A stretch of 64,000 nucleotides of DNA from Nymphaea colorata (taxonomy: Eukaryota; Streptophyta; Magnoliopsida; Nymphaeales; Nymphaeaceae), in the NCBI RefSeq assembly GCF_008831285.2, contig NC_045146.1, forward strand, positions 4,412,972 through 4,476,971, read 5' to 3'. This document shows positions 31,495 to 41,552 of this stretch, in pieces. The notes beneath the pieces are model-generated. The model did not search any database. It had not been told where the DNA came from and was given only the letters and a program-made list of their open reading frames with translations. Both the position numbers and the translations under genes were made by a program. The first letter of the stretch is position 1, and every line of letters starts with the position of its first letter.

Positions 31495-33617
31495 CTGGCC
31501 AACGCTAGCGTCGTGCTATGCCAGGCCAACCAGGGCCGTGGCCTCGCTAGGCTGCACAGGCCAGGCCTCGCACCAGGCTTCGTCAACCTGCCAGGTTGGA
31601 TGTGGCCCTCAAAAAGGGTATTTAGTTATTTTTTAAAAAGTAATGTTATTTTGACAAAACCAAGGGCATTTTGAGAAGTTGAGTGATATTTTCAGAAAAT
31701 CAAGGGCAATTTGAGAATCTTGAGTTAAAAAATTTTTGGTATTTGAAAATTGATCATAATGTCTCGATACTTGGACTAGGAATGATCTCACTTGTATTCG
31801 GATTTAAAAAATGTTCTAGCTCTGGGATTTGGAGCTGGATCTAGATCAAAAGCTTAGAATGGATGAAAATAATATATATGGATTCGGATCTTGAATTTGG
31901 ATCTAAAACTCATATTTGGTTCTAAATCTCAGATTGAGATCTGGATCGAGGGAATAGAATTGGATCTAAATTTGGATCTAGATTAAGAATTTGGAACCGA
32001 ACAAGGATATAGATCTGGATTTTGGATCTTCAGGTTTGGATCGAGTCTGAATTGATATGAAGGTATAATTTGGGATCAAATGAGTCCAGAATTGATATTT
32101 GGATCAAGGTCTAGATCCAAAGTTTTGTTGTAGATCCAGTTTTAGAATTTGAATTTGGATATGGATCTATTTTGTATGTGATTTGGATCTAGGGATAGTA
32201 TTTGGATCTAGATATGGATCTAGGGATAGGTTTTGGATCTAGATTTGGATCTAGGGATTTGTTTTGGGCTTCTATGTGAGTTTTTGAACTGGGTCCCCGT
32301 TTGAATTATAGAATAAGTCTAAACTGACATTGAGTTTTGTGTCCAATGTTTGAAATAGATCCAAATAGGTCCCAAATATTGTTGATAGTCCAATAAAATA
32401 AGAAATTGACCATAGTTAAGAGAAATTGAAATGTTTGAAGCTGAAAATCCTTGAAAGTTGTTGTAAAGTTATCACGAAATGTTCAAAAAATGCTAAGTAG
32501 GGAATTTGAAAAAATTGGGGTGATTACGAGTAACTTCTCTTATTTCTTATATAAAGTAAATAGAGCAGCGTTCCATTGAGCATGATCTATATAAGAAAAC
32601 AATTCCTATTCAATGAAAAACCAAATATAGAGAGGTTTGTCTCAGTTCATAGCAACTATACCATGCCATCTTCTAATCAAGAAAAGGTAATGTGGCACTC
32701 TTTTGCATTATCCAACTTGCGTTTCATTTATGGTTTTTGCACAAACCAAACAAAAGTTGCTGTTTGACCTAAATGATACATGTATAAAAAAGCCTTGTAA
32801 GCACATTTAGCACAATAGCTCTTTTTGCTAAAAGATCTTTGCCCCCTTCTCTCTCTAGTGCAGTAAATCTTTGCCCCCTTCTCTCTTTGATGGCCATATC
32901 ATTGCTCCTTTGCCTCTCTTTACCACATACATTCGGTGCTTCTTCTTGATTAATTTTAGGGATGTCAAGATGTTCAATTTAGATCACATATCTGATCAAA
33001 TGATTACAAAAAAATTAGATAAAGGAAAAAAAATCTAATATCCAATTAAGAAATTTGGATTGGATTCAGAGTTAAGATAATGACATTTGACTGGACTTGA
33101 GTTTGGATTCAGTTATACATATACATCCAATCGGGTTTGGATTCGAATCAGATTTATTTTTAAATAAATGTCCTACATCCAATGCCCTTACATTTTGAAA
33201 GTCAGATGGATTCAGTTCAAAATTTGGCAGATTCATATGTGAATTCAAATATCGGATTTGGATTGCGAGATCATATTTCAGATTCGGATATGATTTTCTT
33301 TATTTACATTTACATCCAAATTTGAATTTGAATATATGAATATCTGAAAAAGAAAATGTGGTTAAGGGTACATTCGATTTGAATCCAATCCATTGGTGTC
33401 CCTAATTAAGTCAACTTTTTAGCATATTTTAATTCAAGTCACTTTGCTATTGCTCGTTTTTTTAGACACTTACCTCAATGTAAGTGAATTTCTGATCCAT
33501 GTATCTCATTATGCAATACCTTGACGAGTAGGAATTTATTGAAAGATTCTCATGACTTAGTGTAAAACACAGGAAGCTATATTTCTGTAAAATGTTGAAT
33601 ATAATAAGCACTTGAGC
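31495..33617. other. Intergenic stretch, low-complexity
   Basis: The first 100 bases are GC-rich and continue the sequence left of the MITE. The rest is AT-rich without recognised genes. It holds two regions of degenerate GGATCTAGAT-like or GGATTCGGAT-like words (31840-32290 and about 33050-33390). A 32-bp duplicated unit ATCTTTGCCCCCTTCTCTCT lies at about 32836-32893. Confidence 0.5.
31840..32290. repeat. Degenerate GGATCTAGATTT-type tandem words
   Basis: GGATCT, GATCTAGAT and TTTGGAT recur at irregular spacing of about 10-20 bases over 450 bases, more than base composition would give. Confidence 0.6.
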
Positions 33618-33620
33618 ATG
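33618..33620. repeat. Target-site duplication ATG (left)
   Basis: ATG precedes CACTACAAAAAAC and follows the right terminus at 35510-35512. A 3-bp duplication is the CACTA hallmark. Confidence 0.7.
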
Positions 33621-34389
33621 CACTACAAAAAACCTAAAAAGGTGAGGAAACCATCATTATAGGTATCACTGACGGCCTGAACCTTCCAACAGTATAAACT
33701 GTGTTGCTGAAATGTTCACTGAAGGAATTGGTCACATTTACTGACGAGTTGGCACTTGTCAGTAAATATCAAAGCCTTACTGATGCACTAATGATAACCG
33801 TCAGTAAAGGTTGTCATTACACTGGCAGTCCATGTTCGCCAGTGAAGATTCGTTTACTGTCAGTAATTCATCTTCTTATTGACGGTCTCAAACCGTCAGT
33901 AAAATAATATAATTATTTGTTAAATATTACATTATAGTGTACAACCCAAATATATGGGAATACAATTCAAGTTGACCCTGCTGCAACAAAAGGAAGATGC
34001 AGTTGCTGTCTACATTTAAACTGAAATAAAATGAAGAATATTTTGGTAATTTCAGTTCATCTTTTACATTACATATGGTGCTTGTACATGCCATTAAATA
34101 CATAAGAAGAAGTGCAATGAGTGAGCCTTCAACTTAAGTCTACGCGCATCAATGGAGGAAGTCGGGAGGTGTTGGCAAACCTACATAAAAAAAAGTAAAA
34201 TATGTTTGTAAGAAATGGAGGAGACAGTTGTACATATAATATGTTTAAAACTTAACTAAATGATCCCACAAGGGAAGCCATGATTTGATTTATATGCTCT
34301 TCGAGCATATCCACTCTTGCACATTTAGCTTCAGTTCAAGTTGCCTCGAGCTTAGGTACTCTACCACATGTTTCTTTGACCTCATCATA

Positions 34390-35000
34390 TCATGTGCATT
34401 TCTCCTCAAGTACAACTAGCTTTTCTTGTAAAACACTGACTTGTTCTTTTAATGATGCATTTTGTGCTTCAAGTTGACCCTTAGTTGTGCTTCCAGTAGA
34501 AAATTGTGAAGGTTTCACACCTTGCATTCTCATTGTACGTACCCAACCATGACCAAATTCTCCCATCACTTGGGAAAACACATTACCGCTACCAAGTGAC
34601 TTGGATGCTCCCTCTAGCAAAATAATTATCTTTTCTTTTAACTTTTCCTAATGCATAACATGCAAATAAATTTAGTGTACTTGAACATATCTAGTCTTGT
34701 ATGAGTAACAAATGTATACTTACTAAAGCACAATTTGTTTCGGTGTTAGAGTAGTTTTGATTAGTTATGCTTCGAGTAGCAATTAAAATTTCAGCACATG
34801 AAGGCCCAGGTTCATCTTTTCCAAATTGTGCAAAGAAATATTTGAAATTGACTAGTCGATATAAATATGAACTCAAAGAAATGTCAAATTATAATTTACC
34901 TTCTTTGCTTTAAATTGTGCAAAACTTTATGTATCTGTAGTGTGTTTGTGCTTTAGATGTGCACAACCTCCTAGTTTTGTCAGTATAGTTGCTTTGTTAA
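34390..35000 (-). pseudogene. CACTA transposase-associated fragment
   Basis: Minus-strand pieces resemble the C-terminal part of plant En/Spm (Ptta) proteins. One piece near 34960-34900 reads HKHTTDT-SFAQFKAKK. One at about 34860-34770 reads FGKDEPGPSCAEILIATR. An open stretch at 34620-34390 reads SLGSGNVFSQVMGEFGHG and then a coiled coil (LEAQNASLKEQVSVLQEKL). Stops and a frame change interrupt them; the DDE core is absent. Confidence 0.65.
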
Positions 35001-35051
35001 TGACGTCTCCTCAGATCTCATAAGTAAACATAAACTTTTGCTAATAAAAAT

Positions 35052-35384
35052 TAAGACTGGGCACCAGGCCGGGCCACCGACAGGTACCTGGTACCCGGCC
35101 CTACTCGGGCCCGGGCCTTAAAAAAGGGCACTGGGCTGGCCCAGTTGGGCCCGATAAACCCAGGTGGGCCTGATAAATTTTTTAATATTTATTTTATTAT
35201 ATATATATAATATTTTATTATAATTAATTATATTTATATATTATTTTAAATTAAAAATATTTTTTTTATTTAATCGGGCTGGGCCCAGGCCGATCTCAGG
35301 CTCGAATTTTAATGGTTGGGCCGGGCCCAGGCCGGGCTCCTTATCAGGCCAGGCTGGACAGGGCCAACCCGATACTCAGGCTTA
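35052..35384. mobile_element. hAT MITE copy B, 333 bp, nested in CACTA element
   Basis: The left end TAAGACTGGGCACCAGGCC and the right end reverse complement TAAGCCTGAGTATCGGGTT are related imperfect inverted repeats. The flanks ATAAAAAT (35044-35051) and ATGAAAAT (35385-35392) match 7 of 8. Its AT core (TATTTTATTATAATTAATTA) is shared with copy A. Confidence 0.88.
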
Positions 35385-35509
35385 ATGAAAATGTCCTACC
35401 ATCACTAAAATCTGGCCTTTACTACCACTGTGTTATATCGTCGATAAAATGTTGTTTTGACTGACTGGTTCTTTTCTGCCTGTTAGTAAATATAATGTTT
35501 TTTGTACTG

Positions 35510-35512
35510 ATG
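35510..35512. repeat. Target-site duplication ATG (right)
   Basis: Partner of 33618-33620. Confidence 0.7.
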
Positions 35513-36487
35513 CTAAAATACTTATCAATGTTATGGGTAAACTCAGTAAATGTCAATACCTTCATGCATATAATTTATTGATCGGAACAATATTACATCT
35601 AACGGGTAAACACAATTCAATATTTTGGGCAAATTTTCAGTAAATATGTAATACGATTGAGGCATATAGCTTAATGAATGAGACAGGCTTACATCTGACC
35701 CTTAGATAATAAAACTTCAGCTAAGATTCCATGTGACTATCTTTTTTTATTCATACTTCAAGGTACCTACCTTTATTTGAATTTTTTGAAGGATTTATGT
35801 GGTTAACCTTTGTCCAAATACCTTAACAGGTTGATATGCCAAAACTATTTATTTGATTTCACTCTGGCATCAGGAAAAGGTTGCGTTGGATACTAAAAGG
35901 AGAAAAATTAATGGTCTTCAATAAAAAATGTTATTTGTTCTTAAATTAAATTATTTTACTATATATTCTATTATTAATTTATTGTCCAAAGCTTGCCGGT
36001 CACGTCTTTCTACTATAGATGTTATAGCTAAAGATCGTGCTCCAAGTTTAGCTTAAACAACTTGCACATATTGGTGCATAGATATTGGATTTGCTCTGCT
36101 ATTTGTTGTCTACAGTGATTCGAACTTCAAAGCATGTTTCGGGCTTCTTGTCTTGCGTTCTCATATAAGCTTGTCGTAACTCATCATTGGCATCATGCTT
36201 GGATCCTTTTGTGAAAAAAAAGTCTTCTGCCAAGTGTGGAAAACAGCGTGTATAACTTGACAGGACAACGGAAAATTCGTGCTGTTTTGATCACTGGAAA
36301 TTAACTTGCGTGTATGATCTACATTATTGATTTTGTCAGAAGCAACATTGAGATCGGCTCAATTTTGTGATGCATAGATACTCTTTCATAAAGGTTACAA
36401 AGCAACAGTTTGATTTTCATTGGTATATTAACCTTAAAAGGTCGCATTATTATCAAAAAATCATTTTTCATGAGTCCACTCTTACTA
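35513..36487. other. AT-rich intergenic stretch
   Basis: About 1 kb with no supported gene, repeat or RNA. Confidence 0.55.
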
Positions 36488-36492
36488 AATGG
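36488..36492. repeat. Target-site duplication AATGG (left)
   Basis: Perfect partner of 41548-41552. Confidence 0.85.
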
Positions 36493-36795
36493 TAAAAGGG
36501 AAAGAAGCAAACACAGAGACACAGAGAATTTTAATGTGGTTCGACTCAGAAATGAGTCTACATCCACAAACAAAATATTTCTCTCTCACACGCCTCCATC
36601 ATTTGTGTGAGAGGTTCCATTGACATTTAAAGGAATACAAGGGTCATCCATTTCCTGATTTTTAGGATCTTGATGGCATCAATATCTTGACGATATTGTT
36701 GGTTACACCTCTGATTTCATTTCCTAATCTTCTGATCAACAAAAGCGGCAACAGTTCTGCCAGCAAAAGCCTTGCCTTGAGTGTTATCTTCAACA
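36493..36795 (-). repeat. 3' LTR of copia element 2
   Basis: On the element strand it starts TGTTGAAGATAAC and ends CCCTTTTA, so the outer end is TA and not CA. The end of the RNase H frame runs into it. Confidence 0.92.
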
Positions 36796-37589
36796 GCCCC
36801 CCTCAAGCTGAACGGCCTAGGAAGGACGTTAAGTTTGACACGAATGGATTCAAATGGTAAGCGGGCAAGGGGCTTGGTCATTGTATCAGCAAGTTGGTTA
36901 GTAGCAAGAACATGATTAACTGTAAGACGATGATTTTGCACATGATCCCAGATGAAATGAATATCGACTTCAATATGCTTAGTGCGTTGGTGAAAAACCG
37001 GATTGATAGTCAATTGAACAGCGCCCATATTATCACATAAGAACTGGGGAATGGTGGAAAGAGGGTGACAAAGTTCTTGTAAAAAATATGAAATGGAGAG
37101 AACTTCTGCGGCAGTGGAGGCCAACGCCTGGTATTCTGCCTCAGTACTTGAGCGGGCAACAGTATTTTGCTTCTTTGCAGACCACAAAACCAAGGAATCT
37201 CCAAGAAAGATGGCAAATCCAGTAGTAGATCTTTGATCATCAGGATTTCCAGCCCAATCGGCATCAGAATATGCTGTAAGAGAAATGCACGAGGATGGCC
37301 GAATAAGAAACCCAAGATGTAGAGTGTGCTTAATGTAACGAAGTATCTGTTTGACGGCAGCCCAATGAACAGTGGTAGAAGCTTGCATAAACTGACAGAC
37401 CTTGTTGGTAGCATAAGCAAGATCGGGTCTGCTAAGGGTAGCATACTGGAGAGCACCAACAATTTGGTGATATGGAGTAGGATCAAGTAGCGGTGTGCCA
37501 CCAAACTTAGATAAATTTTCTCCACCAGTTAAAGGCGAAGGAAGGGGCTTGACATCAACCATGGCGCTTTGCTTGAGAAGGTCTTGCAT
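36717..37589 (-). pseudogene. Copia 2 RNase H and end of reverse transcriptase
   Basis: The 290-residue open stretch shows YHQIVGALQYATLSRPDL, then RNase H motifs YSDADWAG, the Glu in SSTEAEYQAL, FLCDNMGAV and HIEVDIHFI. The catalytic residues are intact. The last part extends past the polypurine tract into the LTR, so the natural C-terminus lies there. An in-frame stop near 37628 separates it from the upstream reverse transcriptase. Confidence 0.92.
36796..36806 (-). other. Polypurine tract of copia element 2
   Basis: TTGAGGGGGGC on the minus strand directly upstream of the 3' LTR. Confidence 0.85.
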
Positions 37590-38420
37590 ATATTGGCATT
37601 GAGAAAGAAAGAGTCCTTGAGGTGTAAACTATGCTTCAACTCCAAGAAAATAATGTATCTGCCCAAGATCTTTGATAGAGAATGCACACCCCATTTGACA
37701 TATAAGCTGATCAATGGCGGTAGGGCAGCTTCCAGTGATCAATATGTCATCAACATAAATAAAAATAAAGATTGAATGAGAGCCCATAAATTTGAGAAAT
37801 AGTGAAGTGTCAATCTTGGAGGCAGAGAACCCGTTTTAAATGAGAAAAGAACTAAGGCGTTGAAACCAAGCTCGAAGTGCAAGCTTAAGTCCACAAAGAG
37901 CTTTCTGTAACTTGCATACATAATGAGGATAATGAGTGTTAACAAAGCCTTGAGGTTGTACCATATAAACATCTTCAGATAAAGTGCCCTGTAAGAATGC
38001 ATTGTTGACATCTAACTGGCGAACCACCCAATTGTGCGAAACAACAAGAGTAAGAACAATTTGAATCGTGGTGGGTTTAATGATAGGGCTAAAAGTTCCA
38101 AAATAATCAATGTTAGATTCCTTTGTATACCCTTTGGCCACAAGACGAGCTTTATATCTATCATTACTGCCATCAACTTTTCTTTTGATACAATAGACCT
38201 ATTTATTGCCAACAACATTGTGAGAGGGAGATGGAGGAACAAGAATCCAAGTGTTATTTTTTATCAAAGCATTGTATTCCTCAAGCATGGAATTGTGCCA
38301 ATGGGAGAGTTTAGAGGCTTGGGTAAAAGTTTTGGTTTCAATTTCTAAAGGCAACTCGGTAAGGTGAGTAATGTAACGGGGGTTGGGCTTAAGGGATCCA
38401 GTTTGAAGGCGAGTGATCAT
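37590..38420 (-). pseudogene. Copia 2 reverse transcriptase
   Basis: In one frame: [20 protein letters not shown], the catalytic Asp in RQLDVNNAFLQG, CGLKLALRAW and, near 37760, IYVDDILITG. Three in-frame stops break it: at 38199 (in place of the conserved Trp before VYC), at 37836 and near 37628. Confidence 0.9.
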
Positions 38421-38480
38421 GGAGTGAGTTTTGGGGGTTGGAGGAGGCGATTCATTAGGTAAGGATAGTGTAAGGGGAGA

Positions 38481-38570
38481 GGGTGGTGAAGGGGAAGGTG
38501 GTGTTTGTGCGGGTGGTGAGGGGGAAGGTGGTGTTTGTGCGGGTGGTGAAGGGGAAGGTGGTGTTGGTGC
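38481..38570 (-). repeat. Three 30-bp tandem repeats in pol linker
   Basis: Copies at 38481-38510, 38511-38540 and 38541-38570 differ at very few bases. In the element frame they encode a Pro/Ser-rich segment (PPSPSPPAQT repeated) between integrase and reverse transcriptase. The length of 30 keeps the frame. Confidence 0.9.
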
Positions 38571-38769
38571 GGTAATGGCGGGTTCATGTGGAGAAATGGA
38601 TGGTGGTGATGGTGAGGGTGACCAGGTTTAATGGGTAGAGGAATCTCCATTGGTGGAGAGATTGAAGAAGATGGTGGCTCAGGTTTGGGGGCAGATATGG
38701 ATTTATAAGGAAAAACATTCTCATCAAAAATGACGTTATGGCCAAATGTAGAGTCTTGAAGTGGAAGAA

Positions 38770-39480
38770 TTCAAGCAAGGATAGCCTTTATGCAGGGTGC
38801 TATAGCCAAGAAATATGCATTTGGTGTTTCAATATTGTAATTTGTGAGTATTGTAACGACGAAGATGAGGGTAGCAGACACATCCAAAGGTTTTAAGAAA
38901 GGCATAGTCGGGGATTTAGTTAAAGAGAAGCTGAAATGGACTTTTCATGTTTGTAACAGGTGATGGTAGACGGTTAATAAGAAATGCAGCTGTAAGAAAG
39001 GCAAAATCTCAAAACTTGAGGGGAATGCTAGAATGAGCAAGGTGAGACTTGTCTCTACTATGTGATGATGTTTTCGCTCTACTCTTCCATTTTGCTGATG
39101 AGTGTGAGGGCATGAAATGTGATGATAGGGATCTCTATTCTCCTCCCCAATCACTTTGAAAGGCCTTTATGGGTCGCCCAAATTGTCTCTCAACAAGTTT
39201 TTGAAAGTCTCGAAAAATAGACAAAACTTCAGACTTTCTTTTAATAACAAATAACCAAGTGAACCTTGAATATCCATCAACAAAATTAACATAATAATAA
39301 TATCCTTGCATGGAAGCAATGGGCGCAGGGCCTCAAACATCAGAAAATATAAGATCTAATGGTCCATTTATTTCATGAGTTGAACTAAAAAAAGGTAAAG
39401 TGTGACTCTTCCCCATTTGACATGCTTCACACAGAGTTAAATTTATTGAAACTAGAAGGAAGTCCATATTTACTAAGGAC
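38770..39480 (-). pseudogene. Copia 2 integrase
   Basis: Seen are SCPHTHQQNGRVERKH, which holds the catalytic Glu, and further left FGCVCYPHLR, IFLGYS and KGYPCL. The first two Asp residues lie in a frame-disturbed part near 39200-39480. Several frameshifts and stops are present. Confidence 0.85.
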
Positions 39481-39494
39481 ATGCTGCACGATTT

Positions 39495-40140
39495 TCATGA
39501 AAGGATGCCCATGTCGATCATGCCATTTTTGTCGCGTAGTTCATTCACCAAGTAAAGCTGCTGGTTGACACCCAATATCTCCCAAGTGCAGCTTGTAGAG
39601 CCTGCACTCATTGTTTCTCTTGAGAAGAACCTGCCATGTCTTGGCATCCTTAACATAGCAAAATTGAGGGTGAAATTCAAGCAACACATCATTATCTTTT
39701 GTAAACTTGTGTACTGAAAGCAGATTTTTGGTGATAGATGGCACATATAAAATATCTTTCATTATGAACTTGGAATCAAGATGAGAGAAAACAAAGGTAC
39801 CAATGTGATTAATGTTCAAACCTTAGCCATTTCTGATGCGAACTTGATCTCTTCCATTGTAGTTGGATTGGATTGTCAAGTTGTTGAAATATGGCGTTAC
39901 ATGATGGGTGGCTCCAGAGTCAAGGTACCATCCTCCATGATCAAATGACCCATAGACATCAGTTGTATGTGCTTCAATAGAAGGAATTTTATATGTTTTG
40001 CACTTCAAAGCATCGTGGTCAGGCTGACGACATGCTTGACAAACTGTGCGGCAATTTGCAGCAATATGACCATTATTTTCACAAGCAAAACAAGATCCAG
40101 CCTGATTTTCGAAGAATGATCTCAAGTTTTATTGCGACCT
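39495..40140 (-). pseudogene. Copia 2 zinc knuckles, protease and gag-pre-integrase
   Basis: Two CCHC knuckles stand in tandem, CFACENNGHIAANC and CQACRQPDHDALKC, which would bind RNA. The protease active site follows in WYLDSGATHHVTP. Then come MKDILYVPSITKNLLSV, typical of copia proteases, and a gag-pre-integrase part (DRHGH-FMKIV region). There is a stop at 39823 within the protease and a frame change in the pre-integrase part. Confidence 0.88.
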
Positions 40141-40901
40141 ATGCTATACTTAAAGCGATTGCCACCAAAATTTTGGGTTTTCATAGTAAAATTTGCTGAT
40201 GGAGTTCCAATAGGGAGATTATCAGCTTCATCCAATTACGCCTCATGAATAAGCAACATAGCAAGCAAGTCTTCCATATTAATAGGGTCGACCCTAGTGT
40301 TCAACGCAGTTTTAAGAGACACATATTCTCCTGAAGGTAAACCAGTCATGATGCAGGTGATCAAATCATCATCATCCACTGGTTTGGATGCAAGTGCTAA
40401 TTGATGAGCAATACTTTTTGCTTTGCAGAAATATTCCGAAATAGTTTCGGTGTCTTTTCTTAAGTTCTGAAGTTGGTTTTTTAACTGTTGGATTCTAGCT
40501 CTTGAGCGAGCAGCCTACATACGCTTGAGGGCATTCCATAATTCATGAGAGGAAGAAATTCTCACAACATGGCTACAAACAAGATCAATTAAAGATGAAA
40601 GAATCCAACTTAATAAAAGTTGATCCAATATATACCATTCATCATATTTTGGATTGCGACGTTTTAAGCCATTGTCGTTATCAATCCATTCAGATGGACA
40701 TGGTTGTTTACCATCTATGAAACCCATGAAATTATAACTCTTAAAGAGAGATGTAAACTGAGATTCCCAAATCAAATAATTGTTTGATGCAAGCTTAATA
40801 AAAAGTAGATACTTAAGATTTGTAGGAGCAGGAAGAACTGGAAAAATCTGACCTGTAGTTTGAGATGTGTCTGGTGCCAGACTCTGATGCATGATTGGCA
40901 T
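40141..40901 (-). pseudogene. Copia 2 gag
   Basis: A plausible start is the ATG at 40901 (MPIMHQSLAPDTSQ). A domain typical of plant copia gag follows: IKLASNNYLIWESQF-SLFKSYNF-GFIDG, then LLSWILSSL and SSHELWNALKRM. An in-frame stop at 40515 interrupts it. The continuation ARSRARIQQLKNQLQNL and DLITCIMTGLP-EY is clear downstream. A further stop comes near 40240. Confidence 0.88.
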
Positions 40902-41228
40902 TGTTTTCAGCCATTGTGAATGAAAAAAAAAAAGAGGACAACCACAAGCTAATATCCTGGTTTCTAGCAGAGAGAAAAGACCCACTCGACTACTCTGTTC
41001 TTGCAGTTGTAAAGACCTGTGGCACTTGTAAAATTTGTATCTTTTCACAAGAGTGTCCAAAAATAGACACTTGCCCGAATCCATCGCCACCTAGCTCGAC
41101 CTGTGAATCATCTCCAGTCAAAAACGCGCCCCAGAGAAAGTCACGCCTGGAGGACCCTCTCTAGGGAGTTACGTCCTTTGATAGTAACTGCGGCACTTGT
41201 AAAATGCCGGCTTCTTGCAATTTCAAGA

Positions 41229-41243
41229 GGAGCTCCAATACCA
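41229..41243 (-). other. Primer-binding site of copia element 2
   Basis: The minus strand TGGTATTGGAGCTCC starts directly at the 5' LTR. It differs from the usual TGGTATCAGAGC by two bases in the first twelve. Confidence 0.8.
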
Positions 41244-41547
41244 TAAAAGGGAAAGAAGCAAACCCAAAGACACAGAGAATTTGAACGTGGTTCGACTCAG
41301 AAATGAATCAACATCCACGAACAAAATATTTCTCTCACACACGCCTCAATCATTTGTGTGAGAGGTTCCATTGACATTTAAAGGAATACAAGGGTCATCC
41401 ATTTCATGATTTTTAGGATCTTGATTGGCATCAATATCTTAACGATATTGTTGGTTACACCTCTGATTTCCTTTCCTAATCTTTTGATCAACAGAAGCGG
41501 CAACAGTTTTGCCGGCAACAGTCTTGCCTTGAGCGTTATCTTCAATA
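41244..41547 (-). repeat. 5' LTR of copia element 2
   Basis: Matches 36493-36795. Its outer end on the element strand is TATTGAAG where the other LTR has TGTTGAAG. Confidence 0.92.
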
Positions 41548-41552
41548 AATGG
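41548..41552. repeat. Target-site duplication AATGG (right)
   Basis: Partner of 36488-36492. Confidence 0.85.

Larger units (their letters stand above)
33621..35509 (-). mobile_element. CACTA (En/Spm) element, 1,889 bp
   Basis: It begins CACTACAAAAAAC and ends with the reverse complement of CAGTACAAAAAAC, flanked by ATG on both sides. The first 280 bases carry repeated TTACTGACGG/CCGTCAGTAA words, the typical subterminal transposase-binding repeats. It retains fragments of a plant CACTA transposase on the minus strand and contains a nested hAT MITE. It is internally deleted and cannot move itself. Confidence 0.88.
36493..41547 (-). mobile_element. Ty1/copia element 2
   Basis: A 5,055-bp element on the minus strand with LTRs of 303 and 304 bp, a polypurine tract, a PBS and the perfect duplication AATGG. 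Domain order is gag, zinc knuckles, protease, integrase, reverse transcriptase, RNase H. Size and protein motifs resemble the Ale/Retrofit group, but that placement is inference. Coding capacity is lost through several frameshifts and stops. LTRs look about 93-95% identical, so it is older than copia element 3. Confidence 0.93.

Noticed and set aside
38417-38650. His/Pro-rich 77-residue frame
   Set aside because: Wrong-frame reading of the copia 2 linker repeats.
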